Assembly: GCA_964501365.1 (NCBI GenBank)
Contig: CAZCST010000039.1
Location: forward strand, 342,823 to 406,822
Source: CAZAMB01 sp964501365
GTDB taxonomy: Bacteria > Planctomycetota > Phycisphaerae > UBA1845
Direction: 5' to 3'
Length of the DNA stretch: 64,000 nucleotides
The number at the start of each line of letters is the position of its first letter. Within the stretch, counting starts at the first letter, position 1. The notes under the pieces are model-generated. The model saw nothing but the letters and a program-made list of their open reading frames with translations, did not search any database and was not told the DNA's origin. Shown in pieces: positions 23,982 through 33,395 of this stretch. The translations under genes were made by a program, and so were the position numbers.

Positions 23982-24863
23982 GTGGGGCGACTCATTGAAA
24001 AGACTCTGGATGGCATCAAGCTCGTCGGCTTCTCGCTGGGTGGGGAGGAATCCGTCCATATCGCGCCCGAGCTGAATGTCGCGTTTGACGTGGGCCGGGC
24101 GCCGCGCGAAGTCATTCCCATTGACAACGTCTGCATTTCGCACGGGCACATGGACCATGCGGCCGGCGTGGCGTACTACTTTTCGCAGCGCGGATTCCTG
24201 GGGATCGCCGGCGGGCGGGTCATCATTCATCGCAGCCTGGCACAATATATTCAGCAACTGATGGCGATCTGGGCGGAGATCGAGCGACATCCTTCGCCCG
24301 GAACTGTCCTTGGCGTTGAGCATCTCGAAGATGTCGAACTGCGTCGCGGGCTTGTCGTGCGGCCATTCGAAGTCAATCATTGCCCCGGTGCGATGGGATT
24401 TTCCCTGATCGAAAAGCGACACAAGCTGAAAGCCGAGTTTCTAGGCAAAACCGGGCCGCAGCTCGTCGCCTTGAAACAGGAGGGAGTAGCGATTGAGGAA
24501 CATCTGGAAGTAACGCTGCTCACGTATACCGGCGACACGGCAATCGGAAAGTTTCTGGAACTTGACTTTGTGCGAAACAGTCGGGCCGTGCTGGTGGAGT
24601 GTACCTTTTTCGACCGCGATCAGCTCGATCGGGCACGGGCCGGGCGGCACATCCATGTCATCGACCTGCCCAAGGTTTTCGAGGCACTTCCGAACTCGCA
24701 GATCATGCTCACGCATACCACGCGGCGAACGGACATGCGACAGAATAAGCGATCGGTGGAAAAAATCCTTTCGCCCTCCGATCTTGCAAGATGCTCGCTA
24801 TTCATGGATCGACCGCCCAAAGCGGTGACCATGCCGACGACTGAAAACGCAATTCGCAATTAA
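23982..24863 (+). CDS. Metallo-beta-lactamase-fold hydrolase (RNase Z-like)
   Basis: A 293-residue protein with 'NVCISHGHMDHAAGVAYYF' (HxHxDH zinc site), 'PFEVNHCPGAMGFSLIEKRH' (third His), 'TYTGDTAIG' (bridging Asp) and 'QIMLTHTTRR' (last His). The layout resembles RNase Z / tRNA 3' endonucleases and their plant-type homologues rather than beta-lactamases. The GTG start at 23982 fits the conserved 'LVGFSLGGEESVH' near the N-terminus. It is divergent from nrdR and convergent with the aldehyde dehydrogenase. Whether it processes tRNA or a small metabolite cannot be decided from the sequence. Confidence 0.8.
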   Translation: MGRLIEKTLDGIKLVGFSLGGEESVHIAPELNVAFDVGRAPREVIPIDNVCISHGHMDHAAGVAYYFSQRGFLGIAGGRVIIHRSLAQYIQQLMAIWAEIERHPSPGTVLGVEHLEDVELRRGLVVRPFEVNHCPGAMGFSLIEKRHKLKAEFLGKTGPQLVALKQEGVAIEEHLEVTLLTYTGDTAIGKFLELDFVRNSRAVLVECTFFDRDQLDRARAGRHIHVIDLPKVFEALPNSQIMLTHTTRRTDMRQNKRSVEKILSPSDLARCSLFMDRPPKAVTMPTTENAIRN

Positions 24864-24895
24864 GAACGGGTTGCTCGTGCTTCGCGGCAGTCGAC

Positions 24896-26341
24896 TTACG
24901 TTTTCACGCAGACATTTTTCGGTTCGGTGAAGAAGCGCAGGGCCTCGAGGCCGCCTTCGCGGCCCACGCCGCTGGATTTCATGCCGCCGAAGGGAACCCG
25001 GAGGTCGCGGACGAGCCAGCAGTTGATCCATACCGTTCCGACTTCGAGTCGGGCAGCAATGCGGTGAGCGCGGGTGATGTCCCGGGTCCAGAGCGTGGCC
25101 GACAGGCCATACTGCGTGGCGTTGGCCCAAGCCACAACTTCGTCCTCGGTGTCAAAGGGTGTCACTGTCACAACCGGGCCGAAAATCTCTTCGCAATTCA
25201 CGCGACACTTCGGGTCGATGCCGGTGATGATGGTGGGTTCAATGAAGAATCCGTCGCGGCAGCGCGGCGAGTCGACCTTCGCACGGTTGCCGCCGCAAAG
25301 GATGGCGCCGCCTTCGTCGCGGGCCAATTGCAAATAGGAGAGGATTTTTTCCATGTGCGCCCGGGATGCGACGGCCCCCTGCTGCGTTTGCGAATCGAGC
25401 GGATCACCGATTCGCAGCTTGCGGGTCTCCGCGACGAAGCGATCGAGGAATCGTTCGTATGCGGATCGCTCGACGTAGATGCGCGAGCCGGCAAGGCAGA
25501 CCTGGCCCTGATTGGAGAAGGAGGACTTCAGACTTTCCTGGACCGCCTCGTCGAGATCGGCGTCGGCGAAAATGATATTGGGATTCTTTCCGCCGAGCTC
25601 CAGTGCAATTTTCTTGAACATGGGAGCGGCGATGCGGGCGAGTTCGGCGCCTGTGGCCGTACCACCGGTGAAGGACAGCGTGCGTACCTTTGGATGCTTC
25701 ACCAGCGCCGCCCCGGCCGTAGCCCCGCGGCCATGCACGATGTTGAGCACGCCGGGGGGAAGCCCCGCCTTCTGGCACAACTCGCCGAGCAGAAACGCGG
25801 TCATCGGAGTGATTTCAGACGGCTTGGCGACGGCCGTGTTGCCGCAGGCGAGAGCCGGTGCGATTTTCCACGTCAGCAAATACAGCGGTAGATTCCAGGG
25901 CGAAATCAGGCCGCAAAGGCCGCGCGGCTGTCGAAGTGTGTAATTCAAGGCGATCCCGTCCGTGACATGGGCTTCCGACGAAAAATGCAAAATTGCCGTG
26001 GCAAAAAACCGAAAATTCGATGCGGCTCTGGGAATATCAAGCGAACGGGAAAGCGAGATTGGCTTGCCGTTGTCAATCGTTTCCGCCTTTGCGAGGGAAT
26101 CCAGATTCTCTTCGATGAGATCGGCGAGCCGCAGCAGAATCTTGGACCGTTTGCCTGATGGAGTTTGTAACCATTCCGGAAAAGCAGCGTCTGCCGCTGC
26201 GACGGCAGCCTCCACGTCCTGCTCATTGCTGTCCGCAACGTGCGAGTAGATCTGCCCAGTCGCAGGCTCTACGTTGTCGAGAAATCTTTGCGAAACCGGC
26301 CCGACGAATTGCCCGTTGATGAAGTTTGTAATTTTTGTCAT
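24896..26341 (-). CDS. Aldehyde dehydrogenase, 2-aminomuconic / 2-hydroxymuconic semialdehyde type
   Basis: A 481-residue NAD(P)-dependent aldehyde dehydrogenase. 'ISPWNLPLYLLTWKIAPALA' (cofactor site), 'SFTGGTATGAELARI', catalytic Glu in 'IALELGGKNPNIIF' and catalytic Cys in 'FSNQGQVCLAGSRIYVERS' are all present. The 'NQGQVCLAGSRI' form is typical of muconic semialdehyde and betaine aldehyde dehydrogenases. A RidA protein resembling 2-aminomuconate deaminase lies 14 kb away and an SDR lies just upstream, so a role in the late kynurenine/tryptophan catabolic route is plausible but inferred. Confidence 0.85.
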   Translation of the reverse strand: MTKITNFINGQFVGPVSQRFLDNVEPATGQIYSHVADSNEQDVEAAVAAADAAFPEWLQTPSGKRSKILLRLADLIEENLDSLAKAETIDNGKPISLSRSLDIPRAASNFRFFATAILHFSSEAHVTDGIALNYTLRQPRGLCGLISPWNLPLYLLTWKIAPALACGNTAVAKPSEITPMTAFLLGELCQKAGLPPGVLNIVHGRGATAGAALVKHPKVRTLSFTGGTATGAELARIAAPMFKKIALELGGKNPNIIFADADLDEAVQESLKSSFSNQGQVCLAGSRIYVERSAYERFLDRFVAETRKLRIGDPLDSQTQQGAVASRAHMEKILSYLQLARDEGGAILCGGNRAKVDSPRCRDGFFIEPTIITGIDPKCRVNCEEIFGPVVTVTPFDTEDEVVAWANATQYGLSATLWTRDITRAHRIAARLEVGTVWINCWLVRDLRVPFGGMKSSGVGREGGLEALRFFTEPKNVCVKT

Positions 26342-26480
26342 GGCTAATGCACATTGTCGAATACGGAAACCCCTTCGGCATCATCCCGTGCAACGCGAAG
26401 GATTTCATTTGATTTGGCCGTTACGATTCTTCACTTCGCTCAGAGTGACTCAATCGGCAATGCCTATTTCGGCATTGAAA

Positions 26481-27269
26481 CTATTGCACGGCGGTACGTC
26501 CGCCATCCACCGGCAAGTTCACTCCCGTCAGATACGAGGCCGCGGGGCTGGCCAGGAACGCGACTACGGCCCCAATCTCTGACGGGTCGGCCAATCGACC
26601 CATGGGAATCGCTTCGACGGTTTGTCGTTCGATCTCCTTCGCGGTTTTTCCGGCCTTTTCGGCCTTCGCATCAAACAAGTTGCGAAGGCGGGCCGTGGCC
26701 GTATATCCGGGCAGCACATTGTTGACAGTGATTCCCAGCGGAGCCAATTCGCCGGCAAGCGTCTTGCCCCACTGCGCGACGGCCCCGCGCGTGGTGTTGG
26801 ACACACCCAGCCCTTTGATCGGAGCGACAACAGACGTCGAAATGATGTTGATAATACGACCGTAGCCGGATGCCTTCATTCCCGGCAAGACGGCCTGCAC
26901 GAGAAGTTGATTACAGATGATGTGATCGGAAATGGCGCTCAAGAATTGCTCCGGCGCGGCATCCACCAGCGCGCCGTGCGGAGGCCCGCCGGTGTTGTTC
27001 ACGAGTATCTGATACGGTCCTCGATCTTGAATTCGCTTTGCAACCTTTTCGCGAAGGACATTCGGGTTACTGAAGTCGACAGCCAGGTAGTCATGTTTTT
27101 GCCCGCGTGACGCGTCCAGCTTTGTAACAACTTCGGCCAGTGCCTTTTCGTCGCGGGCCATCACCGTCACGGAAGCGCCGAGTTTCGCAAGTTCCACTGC
27201 GCAGGCCCGCCCTATGCCCTGCGAAGCTCCACCAACGAGTGCTGTTTTTCCCGCAAGAATTCCGGTCAT
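26481..27269 (-). CDS. SDR-family oxidoreductase with altered catalytic residues
   Basis: A 262-residue short-chain dehydrogenase fold: 'KTALVGGASQGIGRACAVEL' (cofactor loop, with GGASQGIG instead of TGxxxGIG), 'LVNNTGGPPHG' (NNxG) and 'PLGITVNNVLPGYTATARL'. Where YxxxK should stand, the sequence reads 'GVSNTTRGAVAQW', so both the catalytic Tyr (to Ser) and Lys (to Arg) are replaced. This matches a known atypical subgroup of beta-ketoacyl-ACP-reductase-like proteins. It is 139 bp upstream of the aldehyde dehydrogenase on the same strand. It may be non-catalytic or use another mechanism. Confidence 0.85.
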   Translation of the reverse strand: MTGILAGKTALVGGASQGIGRACAVELAKLGASVTVMARDEKALAEVVTKLDASRGQKHDYLAVDFSNPNVLREKVAKRIQDRGPYQILVNNTGGPPHGALVDAAPEQFLSAISDHIICNQLLVQAVLPGMKASGYGRIINIISTSVVAPIKGLGVSNTTRGAVAQWGKTLAGELAPLGITVNNVLPGYTATARLRNLFDAKAEKAGKTAKEIERQTVEAIPMGRLADPSEIGAVVAFLASPAASYLTGVNLPVDGGRTAVQ

Positions 27270-27490
27270 CGCTCATGTCTCCTGCAAAAAATCGTAAGGC
27301 CCGGCCGTGGAGCCCGCAAGCAGAAATTCCGTCGGACGATCATAGTTTGGCTTATGAAGCTTCCATCATAACAGGCATGAATACTGTCATCGAAATCTTG
27401 ACTCAGGATTCGCTCCTGTTATTGTTGCGCGAGCGCGGGGTATACGCAGACGACAGCTCGAAACCCTTGTATTCGATGAGGAGAGAACCC

Positions 27491-28102
27491 ATGGCACACG
27501 AACTTCCCCCCCTTCCGTATCCCAATAACGCCTTGGAACCGCATTTGGATGCGAAGACGATGGAAATCCATCACGACAAACATCATGCGACGTATGTCGC
27601 CAAGCTGAACGAAGCGCTGGATAAACACCCGGAATTGAAATCAAAGTCTGTCGAAGAACTATTGACCGGCATCAACTCCATTCCCGATGACATTCGTAAC
27701 GCAGTTCGCAACCACGGCGGCGGCCATCTGAACCACTCGATCTTCTGGAATAATCTGAGTCCCAAGGGCGGTGGGCAGCCGAGCGGCCCGCTCGCGGATG
27801 CCATCAAATCAGCATTTGGCAGCTTTGAGGATTTCAAGAAGAAGTTTTCCGATGCGGCCGCGGGTCGATTTGGCAGCGGCTGGGCCTGGCTTTGCGCCGA
27901 CAAATCCGGCAAGCTGGCCATCAAGGATTTTCCCAATCAGGATAGTCCACTCATGGAAGGTTTGCGTCCGATATTGGGATTGGACGTGTGGGAACACGCC
28001 TATTACCTGAAATTTCAGAATCGCCGGCCTGAATACATTACTGCTTTCTGGAATGTGGTGAACTGGCCGGATGTGGCCCAGCGGCTTGGATCGAGTCGTT
28101 GA
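27491..28102 (+). CDS. Superoxide dismutase (Fe/Mn family)
   Basis: ATG 27491 follows a 'GAGGAGAG' ribosome site and starts 'MAHELPPLPYPNNALEPHLD', the standard N-terminus; 203 residues. Metal ligands are His27 in 'MEIHHDKHHATYV', the His in 'NHGGGHLNHSIFW', and Asp/His in 'LDVWEHAYYLKFQNRR'. 'GGG' before the second His and 'NQDSPL' favour a manganese or cambialistic enzyme. Converts superoxide to hydrogen peroxide and oxygen in the cytoplasm. The frame extends upstream to 27140 through non-conserved sequence antisense to the SDR, which I leave out. A possible promoter, TTGACT-N16-TATTGT, lies at about 27399-27426. Confidence 0.95.
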   Translation: MAHELPPLPYPNNALEPHLDAKTMEIHHDKHHATYVAKLNEALDKHPELKSKSVEELLTGINSIPDDIRNAVRNHGGGHLNHSIFWNNLSPKGGGQPSGPLADAIKSAFGSFEDFKKKFSDAAAGRFGSGWAWLCADKSGKLAIKDFPNQDSPLMEGLRPILGLDVWEHAYYLKFQNRRPEYITAFWNVVNWPDVAQRLGSSR

Positions 28103-28107
28103 CGCAT

Positions 28108-28121
28108 CAGGCTCAAGCCTG
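28108..28121. terminator. Small palindrome 'CAGGCT-CA-AGCCTG' after the SOD gene
   Basis: A 6-bp perfect stem just after the sod stop codon. There is no T-run, so termination activity is uncertain. Confidence 0.3.
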
Positions 28122-28277
28122 CATACCGTCGCCAAACGTTTACGACTCCTTGGGCGACTCCTGGCACGGTCGATTTCCTATAATGATTTGCGCACTGCGT
28201 ACCGATGTATCACGGTCCGCGGTGTCGGTTTGCAGGAAACCTGTTCCGCATTTGAATTTGCGAGGCCCGAGCGGCTT

Positions 28278-30101
28278 ATGTCCCTAACTGGCGAATCGAG
28301 CGGTTGCCCTAGAGCTAAGTCATCAACAGGCTTGCGCTGTCACCGCATGATCCTGATGTGCTTCGCGCTCGCGGCGGTTGGGCCGCTCAGCATGGCCCAC
28401 GAGACGGATCAGTACACCGTACCCACCGGTCGGCAATTCGCCGACCTGCGTTTCTGGCTTTCCGAATACGTGTATGACCGGCTGTCTGCCGCCGTCGAAG
28501 TCACCAATGAAAGAATCAAGCGATCCCTGCGGGACGGCCAGCCCACCAGTGCGACGGCGAGGGCACAGTCTCCGGACGATCTCGCATGGCAAGTCCTGCT
28601 CGAGTTTCCGCCGGTAATCAACTATGTGGAAGTCCTGGATGGACAGCTGCGGGGCCCGAAGGTGCGCTCGCGCTTTCCCGGTCTGGTTACGAGCTATCTT
28701 CCCACGCAGTGCATTTACAATCATCCCCTGTTGTTGCTGGACATCACCAAGCTTCCGCGTCTGGCTCGCGCTTCCACCATCATGGTCAACGGATCCTATT
28801 TTGGAACAGATAAGTATGTCCACTGCATCCACATGGGATACCTGTACTTTCGCGCATATCGCCAGGCGCTTGCAAGCGGTCGTTCAGAAGAAGAGGCGAT
28901 CCGGGTTGCTGTCAACGAGGGGGCCGGCAGCGGAATTATTTCCGAAAACAATCTGTTGGGTTTTCTGCCGACTGGCGTGATTTCCAATGGCGACAAGGCT
29001 GCGGACTATGTGGGGATGAAGTTTTATCAAAATCTCACAGCGCCCGTCATGTTGAAGGGGTCACTACACCCGCCGCTGCTGGTTCGCGATGGAGAATTCT
29101 TCAAATTCAACGACCATGTCTGCCGGGGCAATGACTTTTTCAGCGTATACGTCAGCGATCATTGGAACGAGGCACTCCTTCCCAACACGTATGGCGCGGG
29201 GATCGGACAATGTGTCATGGAGGAAGTTCGCAGCCGATGCGGCGACCTCCTGGCTTTTTATCGCGACGCAAATGGACATCCCTATTCCAAAGCCGACTTT
29301 CGCCGTATCGCCGAAGGGCTCACGACCTATTACGGCGAAGATTATGGATTCGACGGCAATCTCGATGACATGGTCAGCATCATCACGGCGTGTTTCGACG
29401 ATGAACGCGCGCCGAAATCGGCGCCGATCGCCGGAGCTCAGAGTTTGGAGCGTGACTCGCTGGGGCGCAATTCGCTGTGGCGGGCGACCCGGGCGGGACA
29501 GGCCACGGAAGTGGCATCGCTGGTTCGTGCCGACCGGATCAATCAGGCGGATATCGATGGCGAGACTCCGCTATTTGCCGCGGTGCGTGGTGGAAGTCCT
29601 GAGATCGTACACCAAATTCTCAAGGCGGGCGCGGAGGTGAATATCGCCAATCGCAATGGCGTCACCCCCTTGCACCTGGCAGCTCAAAACGATTCCTCCG
29701 AAATCGTCGAGGCATTGCTGACGCATGGCGCCCATGTGGAAAGCCGCGACGCATTTGGTTGCACGCCGTTGCACGATGCCGCGAGACGAGGATCGCCTTC
29801 GGTCGTTTCCATGCTGTTGAAAGCCGGGGCAAAGGCTGAAACATTTGACAACTTTGGAACCACGCCACTCCATCGCGCGGCCAGGGCCGGGCGCGTGGAC
29901 AACCTGCAATTGTTGTTGGCCTCCGGGGCCAGCGCGCAGGCAACCAACCAATTTGGCAACACACCGCTGGATGAAGCCAAGGCCAGCCACAGCAGGCAAG
30001 CCGCGGAAATCCTGAGCCGAGTCCCTGCTCCCTCGCATGAGGCGCAGGCCCGACCTGTGGACCATCGTGTTCCGCTTGTTGCCGCGCCCAATACACCGTG
30101 A
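28278..30101 (+). CDS. Secreted ankyrin-repeat protein with long unknown N-terminal domain
   Basis: About 607 residues from ATG 28278; an alternative ATG at 28347 would begin at the hydrophobic 'MILMCFALAAVGPLSMA' signal. Residues about 40-390 form a soluble domain with no family I recognise, containing 'LPTQCIYNHPLLLLDITKLP' and 'NGSYFGTDKYVHCIHMGYLY'. The C-terminal third holds six ankyrin repeats, for example 'NRNGVTPLHLAAQNDSSEIV' and 'DAFGCTPLHDAARRGSPSVV'. Ankyrin arrays bind proteins; export is predicted from the signal. The stop TGA overlaps a GTG start of the following lipoprotein gene, so the two are probably made together. Confidence 0.78.
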   Translation: MSLTGESSGCPRAKSSTGLRCHRMILMCFALAAVGPLSMAHETDQYTVPTGRQFADLRFWLSEYVYDRLSAAVEVTNERIKRSLRDGQPTSATARAQSPDDLAWQVLLEFPPVINYVEVLDGQLRGPKVRSRFPGLVTSYLPTQCIYNHPLLLLDITKLPRLARASTIMVNGSYFGTDKYVHCIHMGYLYFRAYRQALASGRSEEEAIRVAVNEGAGSGIISENNLLGFLPTGVISNGDKAADYVGMKFYQNLTAPVMLKGSLHPPLLVRDGEFFKFNDHVCRGNDFFSVYVSDHWNEALLPNTYGAGIGQCVMEEVRSRCGDLLAFYRDANGHPYSKADFRRIAEGLTTYYGEDYGFDGNLDDMVSIITACFDDERAPKSAPIAGAQSLERDSLGRNSLWRATRAGQATEVASLVRADRINQADIDGETPLFAAVRGGSPEIVHQILKAGAEVNIANRNGVTPLHLAAQNDSSEIVEALLTHGAHVESRDAFGCTPLHDAARRGSPSVVSMLLKAGAKAETFDNFGTTPLHRAARAGRVDNLQLLLASGASAQATNQFGNTPLDEAKASHSRQAAEILSRVPAPSHEAQARPVDHRVPLVAAPNTP

Positions 30102-30721
30102 GCGAATCGATGAGAATTCCAATGCGACTTCCCCTGATATTGCCGCTCGCGGCGCCGCTCGTCTTTCTCGGAGCGTGTCAATCCATTCAACCCATCAATG
30201 CCTGGCAGCAAAGACTCACCGATTACACAATGAAAGAAGGGCACGGGGACATCAATATCCTTCGGGAATCGGCGGAACTTCGCTCTCCCCAATCCGTTCG
30301 CCCCGCCCAGATTCGATTTGATCATGACGATTTGGCCCAGCCGGGCATCGCGCCCTTCGTGGACCATATCGACGTTCACGGCGTGATGGTCGGGCAAAGA
30401 ACCGAGAGCAAACACCCGGTGTTTTACTTTCTGATCGGCGTCGTGGAGCGTCCCTACAGCCGTCGTCCACCGAAAATTGAGGATGTGCGACTGGTGTCCT
30501 GCACCGTCAGAAACGGAGCCCACCAATGGAAAACAAGCCCTCCCAGCCCCGCCGCTCTGCACAAGTATGTCACGTTCCGCTCCAGTCAAAACGGCGAACT
30601 GCCCTTCACCGGGCAGACTTTTCCCAAGATCGATGACGATTTTCGGTTTGACGTGCGTAACGGCGTTGCCCAGGCAACGGATGTCCGTTCCGGGGCGACC
30701 TGGCAGATGCCCCTGAATTGA
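30098..30721 (+). CDS. Putative lipoprotein, unknown function
   Basis: A 207-residue protein with an N-terminal signal and lipobox 'VFLGACQSI'. The start is GTG 30098, overlapping the TGA of the ankyrin gene by the GTGA arrangement; ATG 30110 is an alternative. The mature part is soluble, with no recognised domain ('HPVFYFLIGVVERPYSRRPP'). Coupling to the secreted ankyrin protein suggests they act together in the cell envelope. Confidence 0.68.
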   Translation: MSESMRIPMRLPLILPLAAPLVFLGACQSIQPINAWQQRLTDYTMKEGHGDINILRESAELRSPQSVRPAQIRFDHDDLAQPGIAPFVDHIDVHGVMVGQRTESKHPVFYFLIGVVERPYSRRPPKIEDVRLVSCTVRNGAHQWKTSPPSPAALHKYVTFRSSQNGELPFTGQTFPKIDDDFRFDVRNGVAQATDVRSGATWQMPLN

Positions 30722-30751
30722 AGCCCGCCCGCTTCCGCATATCATCGCTGC

Positions 30752-31501
30752 GTGAGCACCAACCCCATCTGGAACGATGACTTGCTTCGCACACCGCATC
30801 AGGTTGCCGACAAGGCTTCGCGCGTGCGGAACATGTTTAATGCCATCGCACCGCGATATGAGCGAACCAACACCATTTGCTCAGTGGGACGGGACGCCCA
30901 GTGGAGAAACCGCACGGTCGCGCTTGCGGCCGTTCGCAGCGACGACGACATACTCGACATTGCCTGCGGAACCGGCGATTTGACTCGCGCGTTTGTACGG
31001 GCGAATCCCCGTTCGGTGACGGGCTGCGATTTTGCCCATGAAATGCTGGTTCGTGCGGCTCAGGCACAATCGGACATGCACGGATGGGTGGAGGCCGATG
31101 CGCTTCGCCTTCCCTTTCCGGATGGTGCGTATTCGCTCATTTCCTGTGCCTTCGGCGTCCGCAATTTCGTCGATCTCGACGCCGGACTGGCCGAGATGCA
31201 CCGCGTATTGAAGCCTGCCGGGCGCGTGATCATTCTTGAGTTTTCACGTCCAAAATCGGTTTTGTTTCGGGCGGCCTACGAGTTGTACTCCAATCGAATC
31301 ATGCCCTGGGCGGCCTCCTGCATCAGCGGCGATCAATCGGGAGCCTATCGATACCTGCCCCGTTCGGTGGTATCGTTTCCGGGTGCGGAAGAAATGGGCA
31401 ATCGCCTTAGAATGGCGGGATTCGTCGAGTTCTCAGCCACTCCGCTGACGTTCGGCGTCGCCCACATTTACCGTGCATGGAAAGCGAAGCCCGGTGAATA
31501 G
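30752..31501 (+). CDS. ubiE: Demethylmenaquinone methyltransferase UbiE/MenG
   Basis: GTG start at 30752; 249 residues. Signature segments are 'VRNMFNAIAPRYERTNTICS' and 'RTVALAAVRSDDDILDIACG' with 'CGTGDL' as SAM motif I, then 'GCDFAHEML', 'PFPDGAYSLISCAFGVRNFV' and 'ILEFSRPKS'. The enzyme adds the last methyl group to demethylmenaquinone (or a ubiquinone precursor) using SAM. It is the first gene of a run ending in ubiX and ubiA, so menaquinone is the likely product. Its stop overlaps the next gene's GTG. Confidence 0.92.
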   Translation: MSTNPIWNDDLLRTPHQVADKASRVRNMFNAIAPRYERTNTICSVGRDAQWRNRTVALAAVRSDDDILDIACGTGDLTRAFVRANPRSVTGCDFAHEMLVRAAQAQSDMHGWVEADALRLPFPDGAYSLISCAFGVRNFVDLDAGLAEMHRVLKPAGRVIILEFSRPKSVLFRAAYELYSNRIMPWAASCISGDQSGAYRYLPRSVVSFPGAEEMGNRLRMAGFVEFSATPLTFGVAHIYRAWKAKPGE

Positions 31502-33395
31502 GATTGTCCCTGCACTCAACGATTCGGAAGGGTTGGCCGCCAGGCCTGGATTGCAAACCCCGTTTGAATTGATGGATGTGTGGTCGCGCAGCGGATCGAA
31601 ATACCGCATTCGCGCGGTGGTCTTGCTCGCTGTGAATATCCTGCTTTTTGGCGGTGCGGCCTGCTTTGCCTATTGGCTCCGCAGCGGTGAGTTTTTCGCT
31701 CCCGCCCGGTCTGGGTACTGGGATTCCATCGCACAGACATTCAGCGGCGTGGGCCGCCCCGATGTGTCTCTGGCCGCCTTTCTCATTGATCCGATCGGAA
31801 TCCACGATGTTCCCATGCAGATTCCCATCGTGGGACTTCTCATGTCCGCATTGATTTCAACCCCCATTCTCGTCGCCATTCTCTACCGGTTTTGGTCCAG
31901 CATTCCATTTATTGCGATCATTGGATTCATCGCGGTCATGCCGTGGCTTGCCATCACGCTGTTTTTCTCCTGCATCATCGCCTCCGTTCGCCCCTTCCGA
32001 ACCCGCATACGATTCATGTCTGCGATGCTCGCCCTGATCCCTGCCATCATTTACATGGTGCTGGCTTGGTCGGGAACGCGGGATGTGGTCGTCGGACGAA
32101 TCGACCCGGTGGATCGCGTTAAATTCGTCGCTCCATGGGTGCTGGCCATGGTCGCGTCTGCAGTTGTTTTTGCCATCGTGCTCACCATCGCACGAATTGT
32201 GAATTACCGGCCTGGCGCGGTGACGCCGCTTCTGGCCATTATGTTCGCGCTTCCCTTGCTCCTGTTTGAACAGCATGTGGGCCGGGATGAACTTTATTAC
32301 AGGCTCATCGAGCGCCTGGACCAGGCCTATTTTGCCGACGAAAACGCGGGGCTGGGTTTGCAGGCGGCAGTGCAGGAAACTTGGGAGCGGCTGCCGCAGC
32401 CGCGCCCGCCGCGAGGCCGGATTCGAGAGCTGAAGGAACAAAGCTGGCCTTTTGAGTTGACTGCCGATCTGAGCTACCGCCGGGAACAACTGGCTGCGAA
32501 TCAGGCGGATATTGCCCAGCGATGCGACTCGTTCCAGCATTTGTTTCCGTACAGCCCCTATGCCCCCAACGCTTTGTTCATCAAAGCCCGGGCGGGCGAC
32601 CTTCGACTGGATGTTGCGGAGTTTCGCAGAACTCGCTGGATCAGGCTCTATGACGACTTTCCCAAACCGTCGGCAAGACTGGCTTGGGAAACGATCGCCG
32701 AGAACCGGCCATCCTCCCCCATGACTGCTGTCGCGCTGCTTCGACTGAGCCGCCTTGACGCACAGGATTGTGATGTGGATCGGGCACGGACCCGCCTCGG
32801 ACAATTGATTTCGACATTCCAGCGGGGTGCAATCGCAGAACCCCCCAAGACGGCGCAAGTTGAACTCTTTCTGGATCGCCCGCCGCTTGAGGCCGGTCTG
32901 GACATTCACGAGGACCAGATTCTGCTCCAGGCCCATTGGCTATTGGATTTACTGGAAGCGAACGACGACGACCCCCTGTATCGAACCGATCCCATGTGCG
33001 GCGTACAGCGGGGGCGCAAGGGACTGACGTTTGGCTTTCTTGATCTCGATTTACGCGCGGATGATCGTGGAGAGAAGCTGGGGGAATTGCTGGCGGCATA
33101 TCCAAATTGTAAGTTGACCGACAACATCGAGCTGGAACTGGCCCTTGCCGTGACGGACCCGGCAGAGCGGGCTGCTGCGCTCACCACGGTCCTGGATAAA
33201 TTTCCGCAGGGCGATGCCGCGCCGGAGACGATGATTCGCCTGGCCTTGGCGTTTGAACAGGAAAATAAGCCGAGTCAGGCCGGAATGATGTTGGATCGCC
33301 TCATCCGGGAGCAGCCGCAATCCGTTTGGGCGCGGCAGGGTACGGAATTACGATGGCAAAAAATGGCGGCTGGCGGCAATTTAACAACTCCATGA
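31494..33395 (+). CDS. Large membrane protein with C-terminal TPR-like region, unknown
   Basis: GTG 31494 overlaps ubiE by 8 bp; about 633 residues. The first 270 residues hold six or so hydrophobic helices ('AVVLLAVNILLFGGAACFAY', 'MQIPIVGLLMSALISTPILV', 'IPFIAIIGFIAVMPWLAITL', 'RFMSAMLALIPAIIYMVLAW', 'VLAMVASAVVFAIVLTIARI', 'GAVTPLLAIMFALPLLLF'); the rest is soluble and helical, with tetratricopeptide-like pairs near the end ('PETMIRLALAFEQENKPSQA'). Its stop TGA overlaps the ATG of ubiX. No family is recognised. Tight coupling on both sides to quinone genes may be functional or simple operon packing. Confidence 0.72.
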   Translation: MNRIVPALNDSEGLAARPGLQTPFELMDVWSRSGSKYRIRAVVLLAVNILLFGGAACFAYWLRSGEFFAPARSGYWDSIAQTFSGVGRPDVSLAAFLIDPIGIHDVPMQIPIVGLLMSALISTPILVAILYRFWSSIPFIAIIGFIAVMPWLAITLFFSCIIASVRPFRTRIRFMSAMLALIPAIIYMVLAWSGTRDVVVGRIDPVDRVKFVAPWVLAMVASAVVFAIVLTIARIVNYRPGAVTPLLAIMFALPLLLFEQHVGRDELYYRLIERLDQAYFADENAGLGLQAAVQETWERLPQPRPPRGRIRELKEQSWPFELTADLSYRREQLAANQADIAQRCDSFQHLFPYSPYAPNALFIKARAGDLRLDVAEFRRTRWIRLYDDFPKPSARLAWETIAENRPSSPMTAVALLRLSRLDAQDCDVDRARTRLGQLISTFQRGAIAEPPKTAQVELFLDRPPLEAGLDIHEDQILLQAHWLLDLLEANDDDPLYRTDPMCGVQRGRKGLTFGFLDLDLRADDRGEKLGELLAAYPNCKLTDNIELELALAVTDPAERAAALTTVLDKFPQGDAAPETMIRLALAFEQENKPSQAGMMLDRLIREQPQSVWARQGTELRWQKMAAGGNLTTP

